Source of the DNA: Crateriforma conspicua
Lineage (GTDB): Bacteria > Planctomycetota > Planctomycetia > Pirellulales > Pirellulaceae
Assembly (NCBI RefSeq): GCF_007752935.1
Contig: NZ_CP036319.1
Location: forward strand, 558,001-622,000
Direction: 5' to 3'
Length of the DNA: 64,000 nucleotides
Each line of letters starts with the position of its first letter. Positions within the stretch are counted from its first letter, which is position 1. Position numbers and translations under genes: made by a program. Positions 27,148 to 35,829 of this stretch are shown here, piece by piece. Below the pieces are notes generated by a model. That model had not been told where the DNA came from and searched no databases. It saw nothing but the letters and a program-made list of their open reading frames with translations.

Positions 27148-28418
27148 TGGTGGGTTCAAAATCAGCAACGCAAGACGTCCAGGCTTTGAAAGTGGACCTG
27201 GAACGGATCAAGGCGGATGTTTTGGCACTGGCGAAGATCGGCCGCGATCCGGGGGATCACGGGATCTATCGCATGGCGTTCACCGAAGCCGACATGGCTG
27301 GAAAGCGATGGCTGAGTGAGCGCATCGAAGACGCCGGTTTGCAGTTATCCGTCGACGGTGCGGCCAACATTTCTGGCACTTTGCCCGGCGACGATGGTGA
27401 CAAGCCTCGCGTGTTGATCGGCAGCCACATCGATACCGTCCCGTGCGCCGGTGCGTTGGATGGTGCGCTGGGTGTGATCGTGGGGTTGGAATGCCTGCGG
27501 ACACTGCGTGCGTCCGGCGTCACCCCGTCGCGGACGTTGGAACTGATCGCATTTAGTGACGAAGAAGGCCGTTTCGGCGGCATGTTTGGTTCCCAAGCCA
27601 TCTGTGGCCAAATCCACCCGGAATGGATCCAGACGCATGTGGATACCGACGGCGTGGCGATCGCCGATGCCATGACCGCATGTGGATATCAACCAATGGA
27701 TGCCCTTGATGCGGCTCGGGATCCTTCCACGATCGATTGCTATTTGGAACTGCACATCGAACAAGGGCCGGTACTGGACGCGCTGCATCGGCCGGTCGGG
27801 ATTGTGGATGAAATCACTGGTCTGTTCACATGGTCGGTTAGTTTTCGTGGTGAAGCCAACCATGCCGGTACGACGCCAATGGAGATGCGCAACGATGCGT
27901 TCATGGGCTTGGCCGACTTTGCGCACGAAATCCCCAGGATTCTGGCGGAAAACGGCAGCGAACGCAGTCGTGCGACCGTCGGGAAGGCTCAAATTTTGCC
28001 CGGTGCGGTGAACACCGTGCCCGGAATGGTCGAATTTTCTTTAGACGTTCGGGACACATCGTCGATGGTCTTGGAGGAGCTACAGACGTCGTTTCGAAAA
28101 GCACTGTCGGCAATTGCCCGACGGCGCAACTTGATCTTCGAATTCGAACAACGAAGCTATCTACCACCTGTCTCTTGTCACCAGAAGGTCGTTGCGGCAT
28201 TGCTGGACGGGGCGAAACAACTGGAAATGGAGCCGCACGTGATGTGTAGCGGGGCGGCACACGACGCCCAGGTGATGGGCACGATGGTCCCGACGGGGAT
28301 GATTTTCGTCCCCAGCAAGAACGGCCAAAGCCATTCCCCCGCGGAATGGACGGCATGGTCGGACATTGAAGCGGGGGCCAACGTGATGTTGAAAGCACTA
28401 TTGGAATTATCGAAATGA
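27147..28418 (+). CDS. M20-family N-carbamoyl amino acid/allantoate amidohydrolase
   Basis: A 423-residue zinc hydrolase of the hydantoinase/carbamoylase group (AllC, HyuC, beta-ureidopropionase). Metal ligands are visible: 'IGSHIDTVPCAGALDGALGV' (His and Asp), 'FSDEEGRFGG' (Glu pair), 'LELHIEQGPVLD' (His) and 'CSGAAHDAQVMG' (His). The dimerisation lid holds 'NHAGTTPMEMRNDAF'. Enzymes of this group cut the carbamoyl group from ureido acids, releasing ammonia and CO2. Its ATG overlaps the asparagine synthetase stop and its own stop overlaps the next start. A ureido substrate fits the carbamoyltransferase encoded upstream. Confidence 0.88.
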   Translation: MVGSKSATQDVQALKVDLERIKADVLALAKIGRDPGDHGIYRMAFTEADMAGKRWLSERIEDAGLQLSVDGAANISGTLPGDDGDKPRVLIGSHIDTVPCAGALDGALGVIVGLECLRTLRASGVTPSRTLELIAFSDEEGRFGGMFGSQAICGQIHPEWIQTHVDTDGVAIADAMTACGYQPMDALDAARDPSTIDCYLELHIEQGPVLDALHRPVGIVDEITGLFTWSVSFRGEANHAGTTPMEMRNDAFMGLADFAHEIPRILAENGSERSRATVGKAQILPGAVNTVPGMVEFSLDVRDTSSMVLEELQTSFRKALSAIARRRNLIFEFEQRSYLPPVSCHQKVVAALLDGAKQLEMEPHVMCSGAAHDAQVMGTMVPTGMIFVPSKNGQSHSPAEWTAWSDIEAGANVMLKALLELSK

Positions 28419-29188
28419 ATCGAGGATTGGGACCCCACGACGGGGCAACGGACGATGGATACCTGTCGCACGAAGATCCGCTGCGCGATGTCTATCATCA
28501 TTCCTTTGTGGATAACCCGGCCCACCGTGATTTCATGGTGGAAGGCCACACGGCGCTGATGTGCATCGACCTTCAATACTTGGACGCGGCGCCCGGCCAT
28601 GGCGTGTTTGCCGATGTCGAAAACAGCGGCGTATCGCAGGAGGCCCAACAGTACTATTTCGACCGATTGGACCAGATGGTGTTGCCGGGCGTTCGCAAGC
28701 TGCAAGACGTGTTTCGTCAACACAAGATGGAAGTGATCCACACACGAATTCAGTCCTTGACGCGTGACGGTCGTGACCGCAGTAAGGGACATCGCCGGTT
28801 GGATTTGCTGGCACCGCCGGGATCGCGTGAAGCCGATTTCTTGGAGGCGGTGGCCCCGCAAGACGAACTGGATGAAATTGTGATCAACAAGACGGCCAGC
28901 GGCGTCTTTTCATCCACCAACGTCCACTATGTGCTGAAGAATCTTGGCATCGAATCGTTATTCGTCGTCGGGGTTTACACCAACGAGTGTGTCGAAACAA
29001 CGGTTCGGGATGCCTGTGACTTGGGGTACCTGGTCACGGTGGTCGAAGACTGTTGTGCGACCGTGACGCCAGAGCTGCATGAGGCGTCACTGGCAACGCT
29101 GCGTGACCGATACGCGCGGATCATGACGCTGGAAGAAGCGGAGCGGACGGTTCAGCGATTGGGCCCGCTTCAGCGGAATAAAACATAA
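28415..29188 (+). CDS. Cysteine hydrolase, isochorismatase superfamily
   Basis: A 257-residue amidase-like protein. The catalytic triad is visible: Asp in 'ALMCIDLQYLD', Lys in 'IVINKTASGVFSSTN' and Cys in 'VGVYTNECVETTVRDA'. Relatives include N-carbamoylsarcosine amidase, ureidoacrylate amidohydrolase (RutB), biuret hydrolase and nicotinamidase. A longer N-terminal extension (about 45 residues with His/Asp) precedes the core. It starts ATGA-coupled to the M20 gene. A ureido or amide bond is the likely target. It is the last gene of the operon; 121 bases separate it from an ABC transporter gene. Confidence 0.88.
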   Translation: MNRGLGPHDGATDDGYLSHEDPLRDVYHHSFVDNPAHRDFMVEGHTALMCIDLQYLDAAPGHGVFADVENSGVSQEAQQYYFDRLDQMVLPGVRKLQDVFRQHKMEVIHTRIQSLTRDGRDRSKGHRRLDLLAPPGSREADFLEAVAPQDELDEIVINKTASGVFSSTNVHYVLKNLGIESLFVVGVYTNECVETTVRDACDLGYLVTVVEDCCATVTPELHEASLATLRDRYARIMTLEEAERTVQRLGPLQRNKT

Positions 29189-29309
29189 AACCGATACAGT
29201 CGACGGCAGTCGTCAAAGTCGGCTGTGCAATCGGTGATCGGTTCGGTGGCGGTGTTTCAGGCGCGTCTAGGTTTCTTGTGCCTCAAATCCTCACGCCACC
29301 GAATTCGAA

Positions 29310-30047
29310 ATGATTGTTGTCAACGAGCTATCGAAAGTCTACGACGATCATTTGGCCGTTGCCGGGGTCACGTTTCAATTACAGCAGGGCCAGATTTGTG
29401 GTCTGGTGGGGCCCAATGGCGCTGGCAAGACCAGCACCCTGCGTTGTATCGCCGGATTGATCGCATCAAGCGATGGTGAGATCCAAGTCAACGATTTGCC
29501 CGTGACGCTGAACAGTGCGGCGGTCAAACGCCAGATCGCGTACGTTCCCGATGATCCGCCGTTGTTTGATGATTTGACGGTCGGTGATCACCTGGAGTTC
29601 ATCGGACAGATCTATGACATTCCCGACGCCAGGACGAAGGCGTCGTATTGGTTGAACCGTTTCGATTTGGCGGGAAAGTATGACGCGGGTGCGACGACGT
29701 TGTCCCGCGGGATGCGGCAAAAACTGGCGGTCTGTTGTGCATACCTGGCGGATCCAAAAATCCTGTTGCTGGACGAACCTTTGACGGGGTTGGACCCGCC
29801 GGCGATTCGCACGTTGCTGGATTCCGTTCACGAGATGGCCGAAAACGGAAAGACCGTCATTCTTAGCAGCCATTTGCTGGCGATGATCAGCGAGGTTTGC
29901 ACGCATCTGTTGGTCATGAAATCCGGTCAAGCGGTCTACTTTGGACCCAAGAGCGGGTTGGTGGGCGATGGGGTTGGTGCCGAGTCACTGGAAGCGGCGT
30001 TTTTCGCAGCCACCGAATCGTCGCCCTTGGAAATGGTGGCGACATGA
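29310..30047 (+). CDS. ABC transporter ATP-binding protein
   Basis: A 245-residue ATPase with Walker A 'GPNGAGKTS' (about residues 36-44), Q-loop 'YVPDDPPLFDDLTV', signature 'LSRGMRQKL', Walker B 'ILLLDEP' and H-loop 'SSHLL'. This is the DrrA/CcmA-like type 2 exporter ATPase. Its stop overlaps the ATG of the permease (ATGA). The pair may form an exporter or a lipid/cell-envelope transporter; no substrate is indicated. Confidence 0.93.
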   Translation: MIVVNELSKVYDDHLAVAGVTFQLQQGQICGLVGPNGAGKTSTLRCIAGLIASSDGEIQVNDLPVTLNSAAVKRQIAYVPDDPPLFDDLTVGDHLEFIGQIYDIPDARTKASYWLNRFDLAGKYDAGATTLSRGMRQKLAVCCAYLADPKILLLDEPLTGLDPPAIRTLLDSVHEMAENGKTVILSSHLLAMISEVCTHLLVMKSGQAVYFGPKSGLVGDGVGAESLEAAFFAATESSPLEMVAT

Positions 30048-31819
30048 CCGTGCCGTCGCCCAACGTCGATCACCATGGGGCGTTGCTTTGGGACGGGACG
30101 TCACGGCTGACTGACTTGCTGTGGCTGGTGGGCCGTCGGGTCCGTTTTCGCGCAAGTCGTTTGATCGAACGAATTCGATCGCCACGCCGGATGTTGGCGA
30201 CCGTCACGATGATCGCCTTTCTGGCGTTGTATTTCATCGGCGGGGTGGTGGTGCTGTCACGTCGCGAACCTGCCGATCCGGCTCGTTTGCAACTGTGGTT
30301 GTCCGGCGGGATGGTGATCTATGCGATCTATCATCTGACCAAATGCGTGTGGTCATCGAAGTCGGAAGACTTAGAATTCAGTGCCGCTGAAGCACTTTGG
30401 TTGGCCGGTGGTCCGTTTCGCCGGTCATCATTGGCGGTGTATCACTTGGCCGATGTTTCGATGGCTTCGCTGGCAAAAACCGCTTTGCTGTGCGTTGCCC
30501 TGTGGGTGGATCTTCGGCAACCGTTGTTGACCGCGTTGGCGTTGTTTACCGGGCTGATGGTCTTGGAAACGTTGCGCGCGATCATGATGCGATGCTTGGC
30601 CAATCGGTCACGACGATCGCTGATATTTTGGCGGGTGTGGGTCACGGCTCTTGCCGCCACGGTGGCATTCTTTGTGCTTGCGCGCCTGGCGGCAACAACG
30701 CCCGCGGGCAGCCCTGCGATTGCTTATGTCTTGAATTCGTTTTCCGCCATTGGTGACCTTGCTTCATCAACAGCGATCCAGTGGGCTGGTTTGCCCTGGT
30801 GGTGCGTTTCCAAGCTGGCAATCGTCAGCGTTTGGACTTGGCAGACCGTTTTGTTGTTGGCGGGAACGTTGGCGGTGTTACCCGCGGCGGTCTTGCTGTT
30901 GGTGATGGTAGATCGATCGGCAATTGAACGCGGCGTTCGTCACGAGCGACAGCGGCTGTTGAACATCAAGAACGTCAAATCTGCGATCGACGACGGTGGT
31001 GTCGCAGGTTCCCGCGATGGCGTCCCCGCTGCAACCAAGACGTCGCGTCGTTGGACGGTCGGACATTGGTGCGGAATCGTTCCAGCTCGGGTACGTCGTT
31101 CCCATTGGGGGCGACAGTGGGTCACGATCGCATCACGACAAGCGATCAGCATTCGCCGATATCGTGCGGAAATTTTGGGGACTCTGTTGTTGCCCGCCCT
31201 GTTGTGTTTGTCGCCGATTGTGTTGAACGATCGGCATCATCCTTGGCTGTTTGTGCTGGGCGGGATTGCCATGTGCACGTCTTTGCTGGCACCGCCGGCG
31301 TTGCGATTGGATTTCCGACGAGACTTGAAACGCATGGCGCTGCTGAAAAGCTTGCCGGTTGCGCCCTCGGCGATGGTCATGGGACAATTGACCTGGCCGC
31401 TGGTGATCACGATCGCGTTTCAATGGACCGTCTTGATCATTGCCGCGAATTTGTTGGGTTTCAGCTGGAGCGGCGCGGTGTTGTGGCCCGCACTGCTGGC
31501 GGCTTGGGCTGTGTTTACGTTTGCCAGTGAAAACGCAATGTTCCTGGTCTATCCGCACCACGAGCGTGCGCAGGGAATCGCCGTCATGATCCGCACGAAG
31601 TTGGCATTCGTCGGCAAAGCCGTCATCTTGATGACCGCGATCGCCCTGTTGATGGCTTGGGCGATGTTGACCCGTTCCCTGTGGTCTGGGCCCGTCCAAC
31701 AAGTCACCTTTGTGACCGGTGCGATGACCGCGGCATGGTCGGTTGCCATGGTGGCGTTGTGGACCACGCGCCGGGCCTGGGTACGTTTCGACTTGACCGA
31801 CGATGTGCCGCCGGAATAG
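30044..31819 (+). CDS. ABC transporter permease (putative ABC exporter)
   Basis: A 591-residue membrane protein starting ATG 30044, overlapping the ATPase stop. About 12 hydrophobic segments are seen in two blocks, separated by a hydrophilic stretch near residues 300-380 ('ERGVRHERQRLLNIKNVKSAIDDGG...SRRWTVGHWCG'). The first block begins after 'TDLLWLVGRRVRFRASRLIERIRSPRRML'. No single motif identifies it; the call rests on coupling to the ATPase and the similarity of layout to large planctomycete ABC exporter permeases. The open frame extends upstream to 29897 inside the ATPase gene, but that part is not expected to be translated. Confidence 0.78.
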   Translation: MTVPSPNVDHHGALLWDGTSRLTDLLWLVGRRVRFRASRLIERIRSPRRMLATVTMIAFLALYFIGGVVVLSRREPADPARLQLWLSGGMVIYAIYHLTKCVWSSKSEDLEFSAAEALWLAGGPFRRSSLAVYHLADVSMASLAKTALLCVALWVDLRQPLLTALALFTGLMVLETLRAIMMRCLANRSRRSLIFWRVWVTALAATVAFFVLARLAATTPAGSPAIAYVLNSFSAIGDLASSTAIQWAGLPWWCVSKLAIVSVWTWQTVLLLAGTLAVLPAAVLLLVMVDRSAIERGVRHERQRLLNIKNVKSAIDDGGVAGSRDGVPAATKTSRRWTVGHWCGIVPARVRRSHWGRQWVTIASRQAISIRRYRAEILGTLLLPALLCLSPIVLNDRHHPWLFVLGGIAMCTSLLAPPALRLDFRRDLKRMALLKSLPVAPSAMVMGQLTWPLVITIAFQWTVLIIAANLLGFSWSGAVLWPALLAAWAVFTFASENAMFLVYPHHERAQGIAVMIRTKLAFVGKAVILMTAIALLMAWAMLTRSLWSGPVQQVTFVTGAMTAAWSVAMVALWTTRRAWVRFDLTDDVPPE

Positions 31820-31858
31820 GTCGGCGGCATCATCAATCGCGACGGCGGTCGCGTGCGA

Positions 31859-33016
31859 TCAGGAACCTTCGTCTTCGTCGTCCGCCGAATCGTCTTCCGG
31901 TTCCGTGGGATTCAGCTGTTCGGTCAGCCGTTCCAGTTGGACCTGCAAGCGTTCCTTGGCCCCGCCTTCGGCTTTGTCGACCGCTTGTTGCAGGGCTTGA
32001 AGGGCTTGATCGTTCTGGCCGCGAACCAGATACATCTGCGTCAAAATTTGTTGAGTCTGAACCACACCAGCGGGGCTCAGGTCACCCAGACTGTCCCGCA
32101 TTGCCGCGATGACTTCGTCGTCGAAGCCTTGCAGTTCGGATTCGCGACGAAGGGCGTTCAGCGTGGACAACGACAACTGCGTCATCAAGTTCGGGTCCGT
32201 TTTGGCTTCCTTCAGTCGTTGGCGATAGAACTTCAGCACGTCTTCGTCCAAACGATCGGATTCAAATTGGATCTCGTATCGCAGGTTGATCAACAATTCC
32301 TTAAACGGCTCGTACTCCGTCGCCTCGATTTCACGATCCAGCAGTTCGATGGCTTCATCGATTTTGTTTGCGCTGTACAGCCGGCTAAGTTCTACGCCCA
32401 ATTCGCGGCCACGCTGTTCGGCGTCGAATTGCTGCTTGAAAGCCTTGCGGTCCCAGTCGCCATCGATCACGGCTTGCAATGGTTCATCCAATCGCATCGG
32501 ATGGCCGATCCATTCGATCTGGCCAGTTTTGCCCACCAAGAACGCCATCGGGATGCCGTTCTGGTTGGATGCCAGCATGTAATCGGTGTAGACCGATTCG
32601 TCCGGGTCGGTTGTCAGACAGTAGCGTGAGGTGATTTCAGCGACGGTTGATTCGACCTGGGGATGTTCTTGTTCCAGGAACGGTTCGATCGTTGAAAGTG
32701 GTTCGGTGCTGACGCTGATGATTTGCACGTCGCTGCCGCGATACTTGTCTTGCAGTTCGGCCAAGTGGGGCATGCTGGCGACGCACGGTGGGCACCAGGT
32801 GGCCCAAAATTCGACGACATAGACCGTGCCGTCATTGAATTTTTCGACCGGTTTGAAATAGCCATTGCCGTCTTGGATCCAGTGTTCGATCGCCAGGGCC
32901 GGAGCCTTGTCGCCGATCGAAAGTGGGGTGGGTTCGCCGTTGGCGACCATCGATGCGGCGATGGCGATAACCGCGGCGGGAAACGCCGGCAAGGATTGGA
33001 TGAAATTCAGGGGCAT
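31859..33016 (-). CDS. Secreted thioredoxin-like (TlpA/ResA-type) protein with helical C-terminus
   Basis: A 385-residue protein with a signal peptide (residues 1-24, 'FPAAVIAIAASMVANG'), a thioredoxin domain at about 30-185 with CPPC at residues 75-78 ('EFWATWCPPCVASMPHL'), and a helical C-terminal region at about 190-370 ('QALQALQQAVDKAEGG') with TPR-like character. The last residues are acidic (EPEDDSADDEDEGS). It probably reduces or exchanges disulfides in the periplasm. The open frame runs up to 33469, but ATG 33016 starts the signal peptide. Confidence 0.85.
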   Translation of the reverse strand: MPLNFIQSLPAFPAAVIAIAASMVANGEPTPLSIGDKAPALAIEHWIQDGNGYFKPVEKFNDGTVYVVEFWATWCPPCVASMPHLAELQDKYRGSDVQIISVSTEPLSTIEPFLEQEHPQVESTVAEITSRYCLTTDPDESVYTDYMLASNQNGIPMAFLVGKTGQIEWIGHPMRLDEPLQAVIDGDWDRKAFKQQFDAEQRGRELGVELSRLYSANKIDEAIELLDREIEATEYEPFKELLINLRYEIQFESDRLDEDVLKFYRQRLKEAKTDPNLMTQLSLSTLNALRRESELQGFDDEVIAAMRDSLGDLSPAGVVQTQQILTQMYLVRGQNDQALQALQQAVDKAEGGAKERLQVQLERLTEQLNPTEPEDDSADDEDEGS

Positions 33017-33144
33017 CTTCAAGAGCTTGGTGAATAAGGCCAGAAAGGCGTGAGGCGACGTCGGCAATCGACATCGTCGTCGTGAATGAAATGGGCACTC
33101 CGGCGGGCTTCCCCGCCAAACGATCGACCGCCAATGGATACGCA

Positions 33145-34539
33145 TCAGGCGATCACTTGGTCCACAATTTTGCCGTGAACATCGGTCAAACGAAAGTCGC
33201 GACCGGCGTATCGGTACGTCAATTGTTCGTGGTCGTATCCCATCAAACGCAGAATCGTGGCGTGCAAATCGTGCACATGCACACGGTTTTCGACGGCCTG
33301 GAACCCAATTTCGTCGGTGCTGCCGATGGCCTGGCCGCCCCGAACGCCTCCGCCGGCCATCCAGACGGTGAAGCCCCAGTGATTGTGATCGCGTCCGTTC
33401 ATTTTGCCCTGGTTGCTGCCCTTCTTGGGCATTTCCACGACCGGGGTGCGTCCGAATTCGCCGCCCCACAGCACCAGGGTTTCGTCCAGCAAGCCGGAAC
33501 GTTTCAAATCGGCCAACAATGCGGCGATCGGCTGGTCGACTTTCTTGGCTAAGTCACGGTGACGTGGTTCCAAGTCGTCGTGGTTGTCCCAAGGCTGACC
33601 GGCACCGGTGTAAAGCTGGACAAAGCGGACGCCGCGTTCGACCAAGCGACGGGCGATCAACGTTTGTCGGGCGAAGTCGCCGGGGCCGTATTGATCCAGG
33701 GTGGCTTGGGTTTCTCTGGAGACGTCAAAGGCATCGGCCGCCTCGCTTTGCATTCGGTACGCCAGTTCAAACGATTCGATACGAGATTCCAATCGTGGGT
33801 CGTGATCACGTTGTGCTGCGTGGGCCAAGTTCAACTGGCGCAGTAGATCCAACTGCTGACGTTGGTCGGCCGGCGCGACGGATTCGCAGCGGATGTTTTC
33901 GATCAACCGGTCGACGCGGCGGTGGCTGCTGTCGACATACGTGCCTTGGTACTTGCCCGGCAGGAATGCGTTCTGCCAATTTTGGGATTCTTTGATCGGG
34001 TATCCGCCGGGACACATCGCGATGAAAGACGGCAGGTTCTCGTTGTCACTTCCCAGACCATACGTCAACCATGAACCCATGCTGGGACGCACCAGCCGCG
34101 ATTCGCCGGTGTTCATCAGCATCAGCGACGGTTCATGATTGGGAACGTCGGCGTGCATCGATCGTATGACACAAATGTCATCGATGTGGGCGGCCGTTTT
34201 TTCAAACAGCTCGCTAACTTGCAGTCCCGATTCGCCATAAGACTTGAAGGCATACGGGGACTGCATCACATGGCCGGTCGGGCGTTCGGTTTTCAGGTTG
34301 CCGGTGGGTGCCGTCTTGCCATGAAACTTCGTAAGTGCCGGTTTGGGATCGAACGTGTCGACGTGGCTGGGGCCGCCGTTCATGAACAGGTGAATGACCC
34401 GCTTGGCCTTGGGGGCGAATTGCGGGACGACCTGTCCGGCGGCAAAGGATTCGCGTCCCAACAAATCGGATAACGCCAATGCGCCAAAACCGGCACCACA
34501 GCGTTTCAACAGCTGACGTCGATCGAACACGAGGGGCAC
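33145..34539 (-). CDS. DUF1501 protein with Tat signal
   Basis: A 464-residue member of the DUF1501 family (alkaline-phosphatase/sulfatase-like fold), greatly expanded in planctomycetes. 'FDRRQLLKRCGAGFGALALSDLL' is a twin-arginine signal. Core motifs include 'VIHLFMNGGPSHVDTFDPKPAL', 'PYAFKSYGESGLQVSELFEKTA' and 'DETLVLWGGEFGRTP...GRDHNHWGFTVWMAGGGVRGG', with metal-ligand-like Asp/His residues. The reaction is not known. The start is uncertain: in-frame GTGs at 34539 and 34530 both place the Tat motif near the N-terminus, while the open frame reaches 34671. In many planctomycetes such genes follow a DUF1549/DUF1553 cytochrome-like gene; none is present here. Confidence 0.85.
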   Translation of the reverse strand: MPLVFDRRQLLKRCGAGFGALALSDLLGRESFAAGQVVPQFAPKAKRVIHLFMNGGPSHVDTFDPKPALTKFHGKTAPTGNLKTERPTGHVMQSPYAFKSYGESGLQVSELFEKTAAHIDDICVIRSMHADVPNHEPSLMLMNTGESRLVRPSMGSWLTYGLGSDNENLPSFIAMCPGGYPIKESQNWQNAFLPGKYQGTYVDSSHRRVDRLIENIRCESVAPADQRQQLDLLRQLNLAHAAQRDHDPRLESRIESFELAYRMQSEAADAFDVSRETQATLDQYGPGDFARQTLIARRLVERGVRFVQLYTGAGQPWDNHDDLEPRHRDLAKKVDQPIAALLADLKRSGLLDETLVLWGGEFGRTPVVEMPKKGSNQGKMNGRDHNHWGFTVWMAGGGVRGGQAIGSTDEIGFQAVENRVHVHDLHATILRLMGYDHEQLTYRYAGRDFRLTDVHGKIVDQVIA

Positions 34540-34722
34540 TTCGTCAAAAGGTGGGCGGGGACTGCAAGGCGGGCACCGGCGACGCCGGGACGTCAAATCC
34601 GGGGTGGATCGCCACCAACGAATTGGGGCCAGACGTCCATTCATCCTATCTGCTATGGTTGGGCCGAACAAACTGTCGGTCGAGCGGATTCGGCCAGCAA
34701 AACATTACCGAAACGAGAACCG

Positions 34723-35742
34723 ATGACGACGTTTGATGACGCGATCCGCCAGGCTTCGGCCAGCGAAGACCTGTCCGCCGACCAAACCAGCAATCTGATC
34801 GATGCGATGTTGCGGGGGGATGCAGATTCACAATCGGTCGCTGATTTGTTGATGGCCCTTCGCAAAAAGGGCGAATCCGTCAGCGAATTGGTCGGCGCCG
34901 CTCGGGCGATGCGTCGCCACATGACACCGATCCCGCACCGACATCCGATCCTGTTGGACACTTGCGGGACCGGCGGCAGCGGCAGCGGCACCTTCAACAT
35001 CAGCACCGCCGTGGCAATTCTTGCCGCCGCGTGTGGCGTCCCGGTTGCCAAGCATGGCAATCGCAAGGCGACCAGCCACAGCGGATCAGCCGACGTCTTG
35101 GAAGAACTGGGCGTCAAAATTGAAAGCGATGCCGAATCAGTTGCAAAGTGTTTGGACGAAATCGACATCTGTTTTTGTTTCGCCGCCAAACTGCATCCGG
35201 CGATGAAGCATGTCGTATCGGTGCGTCGCAGTTTGGGGGTTCCCACGTTGTTCAATCTGTTGGGCCCGCTGTGCAATCCGGCGGGCGCGACGCACCAGTT
35301 GTTGGGCACGTCGAGGCCGCTTGCCCAACAGAAGATCGCCGCGGCCCTTGCCCAGCTGGGAACCCAGCGAGCGTTTGTGATCCATGCCGAGGACGGCCAA
35401 GACGAGGTGTCGTTGGAAGGCGTCACGCACGTCGTGGATGTGAGAGATCATTCGAGCGAGCCGCTTCAGTGGACCGCTGCGTCGTTCGGCTTCCCGCCTT
35501 GTGGTGTTGAAGCCTTGGCGGCCAAAGATCCGGCCGAAAGTGCGCGAATCATCCGAGCGATCTTCGAAGGCCAACCGGGACCGCGTCGGGATACCGTGGT
35601 TGCCGGCGCCGCGGCGGCTTTGGTGTTGGTCGGTCGCATGACCGATGTTCGCGAAGCGGCCGAAACAGCGGCTGCGGCGATCGATGACGGTGGTGCAATG
35701 AAGAAACTGCAGCAACTGATCGATATCGGTCAAGGCGGCTGA
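34723..35742 (+). CDS. trpD: Anthranilate phosphoribosyltransferase
   Basis: A 339-residue enzyme of tryptophan synthesis, joining anthranilate and PRPP to phosphoribosylanthranilate. The PRPP site is 'LDTCGTGGSGSGTFNIST' (about 84-100), followed by 'VAKHGNRKATSHSGSADVLEELGV'. Anthranilate-binding residues lie in 'FAAKLHPAMKHVVSVRRSLGVPTLFNLLGPLCNPA'. Length and motifs match the family throughout. It stands alone, with no other trp gene in the window. Confidence 0.96.
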   Translation: MTTFDDAIRQASASEDLSADQTSNLIDAMLRGDADSQSVADLLMALRKKGESVSELVGAARAMRRHMTPIPHRHPILLDTCGTGGSGSGTFNISTAVAILAAACGVPVAKHGNRKATSHSGSADVLEELGVKIESDAESVAKCLDEIDICFCFAAKLHPAMKHVVSVRRSLGVPTLFNLLGPLCNPAGATHQLLGTSRPLAQQKIAAALAQLGTQRAFVIHAEDGQDEVSLEGVTHVVDVRDHSSEPLQWTAASFGFPPCGVEALAAKDPAESARIIRAIFEGQPGPRRDTVVAGAAAALVLVGRMTDVREAAETAAAAIDDGGAMKKLQQLIDIGQGG

Positions 35743-35829
35743 CACGCCGGTGGCTTTACGTTCCTTTTTCGATGCGTGATGAACTCGCGCCCCGTTGGAC
35801 TTGCAGAGCTATGGTCGCGGACCCAACGA

